Shown one piece after another: positions 21,945 through 34,925 of a stretch of DNA of 64,000 bases. A program made the position numbers and the translations under genes. Position 1 is the stretch's first letter. The number at the start of each line of letters is the position of its first letter. A model generated the notes under the pieces. That model did no database searches and was not told where the DNA came from. It was given only the letters and a program-made list of their open reading frames with translations. The stretch is taken from contig CANUEZ040000029.1 of the NCBI GenBank assembly GCA_948099385.1, positions 3,751,501-3,815,500 on the forward strand, read 5' to 3'. Source of the DNA: Fasciola hepatica. Lineage: Eukaryota; Platyhelminthes; Trematoda; Plagiorchiida; Fasciolidae.

Positions 21945-24240
21945 AATATTATTGGTAATATTAATAGTTTTTTTCGAGGGCGCCGGAAGCATGCCATAAG
22001 CATGATCGAATGTTTCACGAGCAAACAAAAGGACCGAGAAAATCCGTAAAAAATTTAAAAATATGCAAGACCAACGAGGAGTAGGTGGAATTAGAGGGGA
22101 GATGATGGGGCGATAAGCGTATGCACAACAGGGACTAATGGAGGGAGTTTAGGTGAAACCTGAGATGGATTCAAATATTTGCCCGGTGAAGTCGGAAATC
22201 ATGGTTCAGTCCAGAAACTGGCTGAGCCAAGTTGAGGAGATTGGAACCTGGGAGTTTTACGTGGAAAGGACCGGAAATCAGCATGAGGAACCATGGAAAC
22301 GACAGACGATGAAGAGGACAAATAAAAAAAGAGGGAAAAGAAGAACAGAAGAAATTGAGTTGTATGGCAAGGGCTTAGATGGCCATGAAGTATGTCTCAT
22401 TGGAATAAATGGATGATGTCACTTTTAGAACAGGAAGCAGCCAATGTGAGGCGTAAAGGGTAGGTCGGACGGCAGAAGTGAATTAGAAAGATCGAGATAC
22501 GGTAAATGTGGCACAAATATAGACAAAATGGACGTGAATCATGAGGGGTGGCAAGGTGGCGGCAAGAGAAGTGGCCGGCAAAGACTAGAGGATGCATAGG
22601 AAATAGATGGTTGCATATATATAGATATATATATGTATACGTATCAAATCAGGGGCAAGACCGAGGAGAAAAAAAGAGAAGTACTGGGACAGATAAGCCT
22701 GTGATGAAAAAAAGGCACGATAAATATGTGCTTGGTGGAGTTGGAAGAGTGGAACTAGAGAGCTAAGTGCCTGCAGGCGATTTCACTAATGGATTGAGCC
22801 AGAAGCTACTAGTCGAGGCAATGTCAAATAGGAAGATTCACATGGAGGACTGCGGAGTCAAGCAAAGAAAACATGGTGGTGGTTAAAAGATAATAAATTT
22901 GGTCATAAATAGTGCAGAGGTTGGAACGGCGAGCCCTTATATGGTGATAAGCCATGGTTACGGATGCGTCTGATGCGTACTGGTTGGAGGCGTAAGGTGG
23001 AAGGAAAAAAAGAATGTGACAAAATGGTAGCTATTGAGGTACGCGATCAATGAGTTTTATGAGCGTGGGGAGGTATCAGGTGATTAGAGGTTAGGAGGCG
23101 ATGAGTGCGATATGGGTGGAAGGGAAGGTAGTGCGGGCTTGGGCGTGGTAAAATGGATATTGCGAGAGTGAAATTATGCAATGAGGGTTATCATGGTGAG
23201 AAATCAGAACAATAACAGGATTGGCAGGAGTACGTACAGAGGTAGAAAGACACAAGAGGGAGGTGATAGGAGTGCTAACAAAAACGACAGATGAGCGGAC
23301 CGTGTTGGAAGAAGAACGGTAGGAGCGTGGGGTCCGCAACCGACTGAAATGGATGCGGTAGGGCGAGATGAGTTAGAGCGCGCAATCCAAAACCGGTGCT
23401 GTTGGGTGTGGCTGACCGTGCGCTGGACAACCAACTTGAAAAATACTTCGTGAAGTGGACACAGGAGGTGTGATCCACCAGCCCAATTGTGCTCGCACAT
23501 CGTTGCAGACGGCCCGCATGCCGGATGTGCGCTGGCCAAAGCGAAGGATCCGACCACACCCTACACCGTTGGGATTGGCGTGAGTGATCATTGATGATGG
23601 TGCTGAGAGCTAGGCAACCACGTTAAGGGTATGTGATCCAGGATCAATTACTCAGGTTATGAGAACTTGGACAACGGATCCAACGGAAACAGCGATCGAC
23701 GGACGGTCATGCAGAATTATCATCCAGGTGCGCCAACCAAGGAGGTATTCAATATAGTGCCTGAGGTAGTTGACCGGCATTGAGGATCACCGGAAAGTTA
23801 AATGAGACAGAGAAACGCAGTCTGGGTATGGCCCAGCAGAGGATCAACGGTCAACGAGAAGGGGAACAAGAGTGAAGCACAGCCCGTTGATGCGGCGGGA
23901 CCCTGAGAAAAAAATGGGGCCATGGAACGTAAGATAGAGACAGGAAACGGATAAGTAAGAGCTAGAAGATTCAGTGACGAGGTTTATACTTGACCTGGAG
24001 TAGTCATTCGGTGGAAGGGAAAAGCGGGTTCTGCATGAAATTTTAAACGAAGCTAAGCTAGGGAATAAGGCGGGGGTAGAATGGATGACTTCGAAACTGG
24101 ACGTCCATTTCAGGTAATGAGCCGCCTCATGTGAGAGGATTGGGACTGAATTTTTCGGCTGACATTCGTAGAGGTGTTTATTGCAATATGTTTGGTGGGA
24201 CCTCATGTGGAAAAGAAGTAAAGTAGGCGAGAAGTTATCA
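21945..24240 (-). repeat. Microsatellite-tailed repeat, copy 2, with inverted-repeat arm
   Basis: The 3' tail on - is at 21945-22010 (A/T-rich run, then GCATG blocks). Positions 22150 to about 24088 are repeated in inverted orientation at 32800-34738, with constant coordinate sum 56888 (no indels seen) and only scattered mismatches. Outside that stretch the two copies are still related for a few dozen bases on one side and across the tail on the other, but much more diverged. Frames of 60-120 codons in this DNA (23557-23204 and others) are compositional; no RT motif is present. Confidence 0.6.
22150..24088. repeat. Left arm of 1.94-kb inverted repeat
   Basis: This is the inverted counterpart of 32800-34738. 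Anchor positions 22153/34735, 22548/34340, 23091/33797 and 24087/32801 all sum to 56888, so the arms are collinear. The arms are separated by about 8.7 kb. Confidence 0.88.
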
Positions 24241-24749
24241 AGGATCTTTGGGTTAATTAGTAAGCTTTTGCTATTAATTTCGGGACAGTAATATTTGTAT
24301 AATTGTATTGTATGTAATGGACCAATATGCAGTTGCTGAAACAGTTTTTATAGCTTCGTTGAGGTTGGTTTCATGGCAGCAGAGGTGGTATAACCAAATA
24401 AATGAAGTAAATAATAGATAGGAGAGGGCCTATTGACAGTGCTTGAGAAGTGTTACGGTAGTCTTCTAAAAATGTGATCTGAAAGGACTTATTTCAAAGG
24501 AAAATTGGCAGAATTCGATAAGTCTGTATGGTAGGGGGATTTGGTGGAAGCAGTCATGTTTTAGAATGGTCGACGGCGAAGTTTGAGGAAAAGCGGTCAA
24601 CCTGAGCGTTTATATTTCAAAACCGTCAGCATTGGGAGAAAAAAATCAAATGATCTTCGTGGGCCAGGTAATCCGAAAAGGCAAAGGAATGGCTTGAAAG
24701 TCGAGGCCTTTCTCGTAAATTTGCTTTTCAATTAAGTGAGAGTTGGATA

Positions 24750-26320
24750 AGCGCTAAATAGTTGGAGAAGAAAGGAATTCATCAACAGTGTGCACGAACA
24801 CATACTTTGACTGAGAAGATCAGATGTGCAAATTAAGTTTATTCCTGAATCTGGAGTACGTGAAGAGAAAGAACTTAGAGCGTAGAACAGTCCTTGCTGG
24901 AGAAGTGGTAATAGTATACCATCTATTACGAGTGAATATCTAGTACCGGGGAGAAGCATAACCGATTGGAGGAATAAGATTGCTCTGTTCATAGTTCATG
25001 CATAATTACCAGGTTCAGCTTGATGCGACGAAGCCACAATGGTTGGATTTTGAGAGATAAACATCCTTCCCTTTAGTATCAGCCTAGCGGCCAATCAACA
25101 AGATGTTCTGTGAAACTTCTTTGAACGCATTCGATAATAATCCTGTCAAATTTGTGCGTACTAGAGTAGATTAGGAGACAACGTTCGAGAAGGAGCTTGG
25201 CGTGTACTTTGTACATGTAAAGAGTGCTCTTTCTAAGCATAAAGTATCTGAGAAGAAGACCAAGACTTCTTTATTTCTTCGCCATTTGGAAGACAGCTTG
25301 TTCGGAAAAGTTGAAAAAGCAAGAACATCCTGAGCTAAGGTTCATTACTAAGGGCTAGATGCAGACGGGTGAACTAATGATGCGTAAGGAACCTGGGGGA
25401 AGTTGGCATTTGTAAGAAAAATACACTAATCGGCGGAGAATTTCATCGGCCTAGTTGAGCACAATTCATCAAAAGTGGTTGTGTCCGTGAAGACTTTAGA
25501 GACGGTATTACTGAGGGATCCAGCCAAAAAAGCGTAAACTACTCTTACGCTGCTTTTCAAAGAAGAACGGCCTGCAGTAGAGTACTGCCGAAAACATATC
25601 ATTTGTGCATAGGAGGAAAAGATGGGGGTCTAAAGCATTGCCCTGGATGACACCCGCTGTAACAGGCCTGGGGCTAGATGTGTGCCCCTTAGTCAAAACA
25701 AACTGTGAATGATGAGATAGGTAAAATAAGAACCAAGAAAGTAGTGGATTGATGGTGCCAGATGATAGTGGCCTTGTTAAAAGGTGGGGTGAGGTACACG
25801 ATCAAATGTCCTAGATAAGTCCAGAAAAAGAACAACAAAAGATTTCCCACTCCCGTCTGAACCAGTCGCGAGATTCGGAAAATTATACTGGCAAGTCATG
25901 CAGAAATGTGGACGGGGGAATCCGTGTAGGTTGTCAACAATGAGGTCCAGTCCTAATGAGTAGTTATTTTTGAGATCTTCACATATTATTCTAGATAAAA
26001 TGGGACATGGCTTATAGGGCAATGGTTGGGCATCTCATAAGAAAGTCCCTGTTTATGAATGGGAACTATTTTCGAGCGCTCCCAGGTAGCAATTACAGTG
26101 TCACCATTAGTTGAAAGAGTGAGGAAGTTAGGCAGCAAAAGGGAAAGCCCGGTTCGCTGCTGACAAGAGCAACTGGTGGTAGGCCAACAAGGTCTAACAG
26201 AGGGGGGTTGCTATTGAATAAATGCTCAGTATTACTCTTGGCGCCGAAGCATATCGTAAAAAGGGTAGAAACAGCAATGGTTAAAGGCTGGGGGAAAAAG
26301 ACAGTAGATAGAGCCATGGC
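24750..26320 (-). pseudogene. CR1-like LINE reverse transcriptase
   Basis: On - the RT blocks appear in family order. Near 26080 is IVPIHKQG, then a PISPIS block near 26010 (usual NYRPIS). At 25830-25790 is VLFLDLSRTFDRVPHPT (usual FLDLSKAFDRVPH). Near 25690 is GVIQGNALDPHLFLL (usual GVxQGSVLGPxLF). Further down come MKFSADKCISYKCQLPPGSL (25480-25400) and FRNKLN near 24830 (usual LWNKLP). Stops and frameshifts are frequent and the catalytic FADD is gone. It follows the endonuclease region at 26570-27430. Confidence 0.8.
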
Positions 26321-26569
26321 TGGGGCATAGAATGCTTTAAAGGCTTCGCCTATGCAAGGTGGAGAGATGACAAATGAGTTATTATCCAGAATCAGGATTT
26401 GGAAGTCAGCCTTAATATCAGTCTTTCTAGATTAATGTAACATAGAAAGAGGTTGCGGTTTATTTGGATGGATGATAGCCTTAGCTTCGTGATCACAAAG
26501 TCGCGTATTATTCTCTCTTTGATTAGGAGTGGGGAGGGGCGGTTTACATGGATAAAAATTGAAAAGTCG

Positions 26570-27430
26570 TCGGACTTATGTGGTTGCTTGAGACGTTTTT
26601 GATACTTCTCTTGGAGTGGCGGAACAGGGGACCATTTTCAAGATGCCGCCTGGGAAGTGTGAGACAATTTGTTCCGACGGTCGGAAAACAAAGAAGCATA
26701 AATTATTCGCAGGTACCTGAGGGTCACAGGTGGGAAAATAATCACCCCAGCCTTTTTGACGGGCAAGCTGGCCAGCAAATTCCGATTTTTTGAACACGGG
26801 TGTTTTTTTGGAGGGGTGTGCGGGACTAGGAAAGCCACTAAGGGGCAGGTTGTAGACAGTCACCTCATGGAAGCTACTGAGGAAATTTCGTGTTGCTGAC
26901 ACGTCGATGAGAGGCGTGTTGTGATTAAGCATCAGATCTAGTATGTTCCTATTTCTCGTAGGTTCGGAAACATGTTACCTCCAGCCAATAAGATGAATAC
27001 TAGTAATTAGGTCCATAAGATTTAGAGGAGTCGAGAGGGAAGCCTAAAAACTTAAGAGAAGTTAGGGTTACCAGCACCAAACCTGGTTGCAGGAGGATGG
27101 AGAGGCATTCGAAAGATCTTATAAGGAGCGAAAACGAGGAACTAGGGGAAGCTGGCGAGAGATACTAGCAGTCAATGCAGGGAACAGTGCTTGGAAGGCC
27201 AGTATTGAATCAGAGACGTTGGAAAATAGAATCGAGCGCATTGTGGGAGGGAGGGGTCCTGGTGTAGATTTCCTTTACATAGGCTAGGTACCTCCCTTCA
27301 TGCCGGTCTAGCCTGTTGGTCATTAGAAGACTGTTCCCCACCAAAGATCCTTGGTCTTTGGGATTGCTTTCAGACAACCGGGATTCCGTTATCCAGATAG
27401 TGTGGTACTTATATTTGAGGACAATTTTTA
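26570..27430 (-). pseudogene. CR1-like LINE endonuclease domain
   Basis: The start near 27400 reads WITESRLSESNP (usual LTETWLxDxVP), keeping the catalytic Glu, then LMTNRLDRHEGRYLAYVKE (usual RxDRxxRGGGxxxYVK). About 26950-26840 covers the domain end (LMLNHNTPLIDVS, usual LDLVLTNxPxLIxDV). The frame 26932-26576 holds the linker toward RT. RT follows on the same strand, giving the normal order EN-RT. Confidence 0.68.
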
Positions 27431-28960
27431 AGCACAGGGGTTTACCGAGAATAGAATGAGAGATAAACAGTGCTAAAGGTATGCTATTCGTGGAAGGCGG
27501 TGCAGGCTCCTCTGATGGGCAGTGTAGGTTGGAAAAAGACTAGCTATCGCCATTGAGAGGAGTGGAAATCAGAGTCAAAGGGAAACATATGAATATTGAA
27601 GCTAGTGGAGGTTCGAAAGGAGTAGCTTTCAGCCGAGCTGGAGTAAATGGCGCAGTGGTAGGGTCTGCTGAGTGTTAGAACAACTGAGCACCAGCGGAGA
27701 GGGAAACGTTGGAGCAAAGGAAAAAAAACTTGTGGAATTTGGTTGGTCGATAGCAGGTAGGGGTGAATAGGAGCAGCTCAAAAATGCCGGACCGTCGGAA
27801 TTGGGTGTCGAATGTAGGAGAGGCAGGGGGATGGTTTGAAAATATTAGAGGACTAGGGGTGCAAGGGGGGTCAGGTTAAGTTGCGCGTCATGGGAGGGGT
27901 GAGGCAAGTTGGGTGTCCCATCGTATACTGAGTATTTAGTATCGGGAGCAGTAGAGATATTTTTCAGGTGCGGAGTACGACCTGAAGCAGAAAAGACGGT
28001 GTGTGGAGGCCGTAATCTAGTATTGGCAAGCAGCGAATGTGGAGAATTTGTGAAAACCACCTATGCACAGGAACGAAGGGATTGTTTCCAAGGCAAAAAT
28101 CAGATTCGCCGGGCTAAGGCTGGTTGATTGAAGAGGAGAAAGTTGGATGAGGGAGGGGTTCGTGAGAGGGGTGGGAAAACTGGCAGACCTCATCCGGACG
28201 GCGAGTAGTTTGTCATTGGGCGAAACAGAGGGAGACTGAGAATTGGGGAAACGTACAACAGGCCATCGCCCATTGATAAAGTGGGAGAGCGAGGCGATAT
28301 TTGCCGTCTTGTACTGGGTGGCAGTATTGGGGGCGAAGCGGGCATGCTTAAATCAACAGTAACGGGATTAGATTTCCAAAAGTCCGGCGCGGGAGGAGAT
28401 GAGGAAGCAGCCGGTTGTAGTGAAGAAGCGGAAGGCTCGTGTGAAGATGAAGCGGTGGGGACATGAGAAGTGGTGGAGTGATCAGCTGCCTGTGTCGAAA
28501 GCTTAGGATCATCAGGCGTCTTTCTTTTGGTGCAAGGTGAAAAAGATCTAGTAGTTTATCTCCGAAAAGGGGCTTTATCTCCTGCTATTTTTACGTTTTT
28601 ATAGGGATAGTTAGAAGCTGCATTGTTACGCATTTTATTGAACTATAAAGGATAGATCATCTACAGATTGCATAAGGACAGGGCAGTTCAAGAGCAGAAA
28701 GCGCCTTAGCAGTCTCGATGTTTGACAAGGAAGGCGGGCCATACTACAAGCATTCAACAATGTATGCTTGACACACTCGAGGGTATTCTCTTGAAAACGT
28801 CTAAAACGACTGCATTACTGGAGTTTCTCACTTTTAGGAGAACTTTGGAAGCAACAGAGTCAATCAAGCGGCTAACTGCAGTCAGGTTGTGTACGGTAAA
28901 GTGTTCAATGCTTTCAGTTATGTATAGCAGGGGGCGAGTTTAGATACAGTATCTTTCGAC
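27431..28960. other. no recognisable gene; possible LINE 5' region
   Basis: Upstream of the CR1-like endonuclease on -, the DNA is purine-rich on + and Pro/Ser-rich when translated on -. An ORF1 could lie here, but I see no zinc finger or RNA-binding motif that would prove it. Confidence 0.3.
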
Positions 28961-29697
28961 TATAAAACCTGGGACTTTATACCTGAAATGCTTTGGACTG
29001 GAACATCTGTCTTTTCAGTCTTCAAGCCTACAAAGCCACAGGGTTCAGCCGAGCATTGTTTCACGGCTTCTAGAGCCTGAACGAGTCCTTTTTTGGTAAG
29101 CGAAGTAAGAGAGGCTAGGGTTTTATTGGAAGACTTCTTTACTACAAGTGGCACGTTGAAGAAACAAGCAGGACAGAAAAGGCAAACAAAAGCCAGTTTA
29201 GAATTTGCAGCTTAAAATTTCCCGGAATTTCTCTGGGAATGCCCCAAGAATCTGTAACTTCTGTTGACGCCCAAGGTAGCTGGGTGAAAACTATATCGAT
29301 AACAGCAAGCAAAACTACCTGGTGTATGGCAGCAAACCTGCCTCGCAAGCTTTGCCATTTGGAACCAAAATTCAAAGCGCGACTTTGGGCGAAATGCAAG
29401 CTCCCAGACAATACAGCTATCCGGGTGCACGATTATGGTCCGGTCAGATCTGTCTTGCACAGGACTGACAGTGGCCAGGGCCAATAGAGCGTCCAGAATT
29501 ATTTCGTTAGCTTGCAAACAGGTCGGCACTCACTACTACGACCTTGTTGGTTCCCTTCAGCCTTGTCACAGAAATGGATTAGTTCCTTCGGTTGGCTGAA
29601 AAAAGCAGTGGCGCTCTTCTAACCACTCGGCGAGAGACATCTATGATGTAGGCGTTCCATCACACAATGCCTCATATGGTAGGCACGGATACGGGGT
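28961..29697. other. no recognised gene
   Basis: Overlapping - frames 29529-29212, 29411-29142 and 29154-28960 suggest once-coding DNA on -. I could not assign them to a family; a Ty3 protease region was considered but key residues are absent. Confidence 0.3.
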
Positions 29698-29830
29698 AGT
29701 AAGGTTGATTAGACCTTACTTCACTGTTTCCTAAGTAAACGCGCGCTTCTGTCCTTTGTACTGCGTGGACAACGTGCACGTTACTCTAATGTGCGGCACT
29801 GCACAAATATGGTAATCAGAACGGTATCCG
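29698..29830. repeat. Repeat shared with the right end of the window
   Basis: About 133 bp match 63866-64000 in direct orientation (GTAAGGTTG-TTAGACCTTAC at the start, then CTTTGTACTGCGTGGAC and CACGTTACTCTAATG). At 63866 it starts exactly where a Ty3 RT reading frame breaks off, so it is probably an LTR edge or another insertion. Its far end is not defined. Confidence 0.6.
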
Positions 29831-30089
29831 CCACGCCTCGTGAGAACGAGAAGGCGATTGGGAGAGATAGTGATTAGCGTGTATTTGGGAGCGTGCGTGA
29901 GAGCGTGCGCAAGAGCAACAGTCAAATGGCCACCGCGCTTGGCAGTCAGCGTTCAGTTAAACGATAAACGTTGTAAAAGTATGCACAAGGGTGGCCACCG
30001 CTACAGGATAACCGAAAAGCCTGCAGTAAACTGCAATTTATCTCTACCCCTCGGCATTCTACTGCTGTGAATAACTCGTCCCACTTCGC

Positions 30090-31107
30090 ATCCCGCATCC
30101 TTTTTAAATGTCTTACGCCTTGTGCGCTAACCATTTCTCTCGCTAGTTAATTCCACATGCCCATTATTCTATTGCTGGATAAATCCGTCGGCACATTGAG
30201 CCTTGAGGGTGGCATCCGCAAATTTGTACTATTTACTCTGGTTGTGTGATCGGTGGCATGTTTAGATAAATCCTATGCACTTACGCATGATAAACCCTCA
30301 GGATTTTGAGCGCTTCAATAAGGTCTCATCTGGGTTTTTTTCCTCCAAGTGATAAGAGTCCCATATCCTGCTGTCGTTGTTTGTATGACTTTCTTTGTTG
30401 TCCTTCAATCAACCGAGTGGCTTTTTGTGGGACCTTTTCTAAGTGGACTGCATCTCTTTTTAGGAAAAGGGCCCAAGCCCGTACACAAGGTTCTGAAAGT
30501 GGCCTTACCACTACCATGCTTATAGGTGTAAACACTTCCAGCGATCTGCAAGAAAGGGCTAGGCGCAGACGAAGGAGCTCACCTATTGCCTTGTGAGCAG
30601 CCAGCTTGCACCGTTTAACATGCTCTAAGTCCGCAGTAATTTTGACACCTATGTTCCCTGGTAATTGTGTTACCTCAGCTTTGAGTGGTCCACTTTTGCC
30701 CTTGACGGTTACTGCCAGTAAAGCTCTGTTTTCGTTCAAGGGCACCTCCCATTTCTTTGCGCAGCTATCTACCGGCGTCAGTCCCCTCACTAATTCATCA
30801 AGGTCTCTTAGTCCCACAAGATTTACGTCGTCTGCGGAAATCAAACATGGCAGTGATAATCCTTCCACTGAATCAATAATCTACAGAAAAAAAGTAGTGT
30901 GCCTAAAACTGACCCTTGAGGCTCTCCGCTGGTAACTTCTATTGCTTTGGGCCTGCAGGTACCTACTCTAAAGTGAAATGTCCCGTTTGTGAGGGCGGCT
31001 GATACGCGTTTGTGTATTTGCCATTCTATCCCAAAGGTCTTCAGTTCCCCCATCGGCAGGCGATATTTGACTGAGTCAAAAGCTTTGACGGTCTTGGCTT
31101 CGTCCAA
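30090..31107 (-). pseudogene. CR1-like LINE reverse transcriptase, C-terminal two thirds
   Basis: Frame 31107-30841 gives TVKAFDSVKYRLPMGELKTF (usual SKAFDSVNHRLLxxKL) and GEPQGSVLGTLLF (usual GVPQGSVLGPLLF). Frame 30868-30326, 180 codons, runs from the catalytic box (ISADDVNLVG, usual FADDxKL; both Asp kept) through WEVPLNENRA, CVRAWALFLKRD (usual CVQAWSPYLKKD), LEKVPQKATRLIEG and DMGLLSLGGKKPR. About 30320-30090 carries the family C-terminus (DLIEALKILRVY). It is one of the better preserved LINE pieces here but has lost its N-terminal RT and endonuclease. Confidence 0.83.
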
Positions 31108-31229
31108 CTGGTTTGTGATTTTTTTCTAGGAAGACCATAAGGTACGTCTTCAATTACAATCCCTGCTTGACAGTACTTGCTCAGTGTGCTGGGCCGGATA
31201 TGCGCCCAGGTTTGTATCACCAACTTCGT

Positions 31230-31553
31230 TCACACCCAGCCCCTGTGATGAGCTGACGGTTTCACTGGCATTCCTCCTAGGTTGACGTTTCCTTGTACCC
31301 TTATGTCCTTTTTTGAAGTATTAGGCACGATACGACATTTTTCCATTGTGCGGTGAAAAACCTCCCCAGTTCTCTGCAGCTGGTGGTACCTGATATTCGT
31401 ATTCGCGAACTCAACCACGATTGGTCTCGAACGTACTCTCTTTAGTTCTAGTAGCGTTTGCCTCCGTAGGTAGACCCTATGAATTCTCCTTGGCCCTACC
31501 AGTTGACCAATGCCCACAAACCTCAGCACATCTCTCACCCTCCCACTATCCAA
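31230..31553 (-). pseudogene. LINE ORF1-like fragment
   Basis: A 107-codon - frame reads RPIVVEFANTNIRYHQLQRT followed by basic segments. This resembles the C-terminal part of LINE ORF1 proteins (usual RPxLVxFxNxxxRxxVL). It sits directly upstream of CR1-like RT on the same strand with no endonuclease between, so the copy has an internal deletion. The assignment is by general pattern only. Confidence 0.45.
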
Positions 31554-32797
31554 ATCCCGCGTTGTTTTATATTACCTGATGGTTGGTTCCTAACGATTCA
31601 GTATGAGATTTGTATAGAGCACTTTTGTCCCATGCGCCCAGAACTGAACCCAGTGAAAATGCTGCTCTATTTGAATAGCAAAACATTACTTGGACACTCC
31701 CGCGTGTCCAGTTTTACTTATCTCCCGAGAGCGGTGCTCATCATCGAGCGCAAAAAATCCACGGCTGTTAGCCATCACACAGCGCGGCTTGAAGATAGTG
31801 AAGTTTGGTCACTGTCCACCACGTCCGGAAAAATGACTTCCGGAAAAAGGTACTGATCAGTAAAGCCCTTCTACACGCAAGAACAAAAGTGGACATTTAT
31901 CGAAAATTCATTGAGATGCCTCAGTAGCGAACGGCAACCATCATTTTACGGATACTGCTTAAATAATTTTGGGTACATTGGCATTATCGAGATACGAAGT
32001 TATATAGAGACTAAAGCAGTTGTGAGGACGAAACAGTACACCGACCTGAAGTCAGCACCCGCCAGCCGTAGTGGAACTGCCAATACATGATTTACTGACG
32101 TTAGAATAAAAGTGTTAGGGAGAGGACGGAGAAGACTCTTTTTTGCAGGAGAGAAAGCACTTATACACGTCCCTGATTGTCACAGTAAAAGAGTGGTATT
32201 TTCAACCGTCCAAACATTCCCTGTGTTGTTTTTCGGGGAACTTTGTGCTCCTTTGGAGTATATACACAGCCACCACAACTGATCACATACAATTGGCTTC
32301 TACTCCCTATCGTTTCATGGTGTGCACGGAACAAACCGTTGTTTTCAACTTCTCAATGGATTTTGAATCGAAGATGTCTGATATGACAGTTTGGTTTGAT
32401 CCGCAGCAGATAATAAGGCCCGAATTTGCCGCTCGGAAGGTTAGCCATTCTGAATGAAAGACAGTGCAGATGCTGATGTCCGGGCACAGACTTTCTGAAA
32501 CCATCTTTCAAACTTGGCTTAAATAAAATACCCAGGATTAACAGAAACTACCCAGATCCAAGGAGGCCTACATACTGGGAAACCAGCAGAATATCCCAAC
32601 AGTTGCCAGAAGAGATCTGCCCGTCCGAACTACGTGGAGTCGGGCAAACGCTTTCCAGACGACAGAAGCCAACTGTCCTCAGTGTGGGTAACATTGCGCT
32701 CAATTGCAACTATCCTGACCAATGATGCTACCCCGGTGCGAACCACCCCAAACGACGCCCACGTAGCCCATTAAATGAAATGAAAATCCAGTTTTGA
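31554..32797. other. no recognisable gene
   Basis: Frames 31479-31856 (+, 125 codons) and 32143-32457 (+, 104 codons) have no recognisable domain and overlap other frames. Confidence 0.35.
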
Positions 32798-32799
32798 AG

Positions 32800-34738
32800 T
32801 CATCCATTCTACCCCCGCCTTATTCCCTAGCTTAGCTTCGTTTAAAATTTCATGCAGAACCCGCTTTTCCCTTCCACCGAATGACTACTCCAGGTCAAGT
32901 ATAAACCTCGTCACTGAATCTTCTAGCTCTTACTTATCCGTTTCCTGTCTCTATCTTACGTTCCATGGCCCCATTTTTTTCTCAGGGTCCCGCCGCATCA
33001 ACGGGCTGTGCTTCACTCTTGTTCCCCTTCTCGTTGACCGTTGATCCTCTGCTGGGCCATACCCAGACTGCGTTTCTCTGTCTCATTTAACTTTCCGGTG
33101 ATCCTCAATGCCGGTCAACTACCTCAGGCACTATATTGAATACCTCCTTGGTTGGCGCACCTGGATGATAATTCTGCATGACCGTCCGTCGATCGCTGTT
33201 TCCGTTGGATCCGTTGTCCAAGTTCTCATAACCTGAGTAATTGATCCTGGATCACATACCCTTAACGTGGTTGCCCAGCCCTCAGCACCATCATCAATGA
33301 TCACTCACGCCAATCCCAACGGTGTAGGGTGTGGTCGGATCCTTCGCTTTGGCCAGCGCACATCCGGCATGCGGGCCGTCTGCAACGATGTGCGAGCACA
33401 ATTGGGCTGGTGGATCACACCTCCTGTGTCCACTTCACGAAGTATTTTTCAAGTTGGTTGTCCAGCGCACGGTCAGCCACACCCAACAGCACCGGTTTTG
33501 GATTGCGCGCTCTAACTCATCTCGCCCTACCGCATCCATTTCAGTCGGTTGCGGACCCCACGCTCCTACCGTTCTTCTTCCAACACGGTCCGCTCATCTG
33601 TCGTTTTTGTTAGCACTCCTATCACCTCCCTCTTGTGTCTTTCTACCTCTGTACGTACTCCTGCCAATCCTGTTATTGTTCTGATTTCTCACCATGATAA
33701 CCCTCATTGCATAATTTCACTCTCGCAATATCCATTTTACCACGCCCAAGCCCGCACTACCTTCCCTTCCACCCATATCGCACTCATCGCCTCCTAACCT
33801 CTAATCACCTGATACCTCCCCACGCTCATAAAACTCATTGATCGCGTACCTCAATAGCTACCATTTTGTCACATTCTTTTTTTCCTTCCACCTTACGCCT
33901 CCAACCAGTACGCATCAGACGCATCCGTAACCATGGCTTATCACCATATAAGGGCTCGCCGTTCCAACCTCTGCACTATTTATGACCAAATTTATTATCT
34001 TTTAACCACCACCATGTTTTCTTTGCTTGACTCCGCAGTCCTCCATGTGAATCTTCCTATTTGACATTGCCTCGACTAGTAGCTTCTGGCTCAATCCATT
34101 AGTGAAATCGCCTGCAGGCACTTAGCTCTCTAGTTCCACTCTTCCAACTCCACCAAGCACATATTTATCGTGCCTTTTTTTCATCACAGGCTTATCTGTC
34201 CCAGTACTTCTCTTTTTTTCTCCTCGGTCTTGCCCCTGATTTGATACGTATACATATATATATCTATATATATGCAACCATCTATTTCCTATGCATCCTC
34301 TAGTCTTTGCCGGCCACTTCTCTTGCCGCCACCTTGCCACCCCTCATGATTCACGTCCATTTTGTCTATATTTGTGCCACATTTACCGTATCTCGATCTT
34401 TCTAATTCACTTCTGCCGTCCGACCTACCCTTTACGCCTCACATTGGCTGCTTCCTGTTCTAAAAGTGACATCATCCATTTATTCCAATGAGACATACTT
34501 CATGGCCATCTAAGCCCTTGCCATACAACTCAATTTCTTCTGTTCTTCTTTTCCCTCTTTTTTTATTTGTCCTCTTCATCGTCTGTCGTTTCCATGGTTC
34601 CTCATGCTGATTTCCGGTCCTTTCCACGTAAAACTCCCAGGTTCCAATCTCCTCAACTTGGCTCAGCCAGTTTCTGGACTGAACCTTGATTTCCGACCTC
34701 ACCGGGCAAATATTTGAATCCATCTCAGGATTCACCTA
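32800..34738. repeat. Right arm of 1.94-kb inverted repeat
   Basis: This is the inverted counterpart of 22150-24088, nearly identical and collinear. At 34740 and beyond the two copies diverge sharply, although both still belong to the same tailed-repeat family. Confidence 0.88.
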
Positions 34739-34925
34739 ACCCCCCTCCATTAGTTCCTGGTTTGCGCACGTTTCATCTCCCTTCTTAGTCAGCTGCACCC
34801 ATGTTTTCTTGTGTATTCTCTAATTTTTCGCCATTTCGGTCTGTCCATTTTGTCGTTTGTTAAAAATTTGCTCGAGAGTCCGGCATGCCTCCGCCTTCTT
34901 GGAAATAAATTATTATTATTGTTAT
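32800..34925 (+). repeat. Microsatellite-tailed repeat, copy 3
   Basis: This copy is in + orientation. Its 3' end at 34880-34925 reads GGCATGCC, then GGAAATAAATTATTATTATTG. It includes a possible AATAAA polyadenylation signal followed by a (TTA)n tail. Inside, (TA)n occurs at about 34250-34275, mirrored in copy 2. No RT motif is seen. Confidence 0.5.

Noticed and set aside
23204..23591. Three overlapping 70-117 codon frames, repeated at 33267-33684
   Set aside because: All three frames of one strand are open because of biased composition; the repetition comes from the inverted repeat, not from a conserved gene.
28961..29529. Possible Ty3 protease on -
   Set aside because: No DTG/DSG triad or flap motif could be found in any of the overlapping frames.
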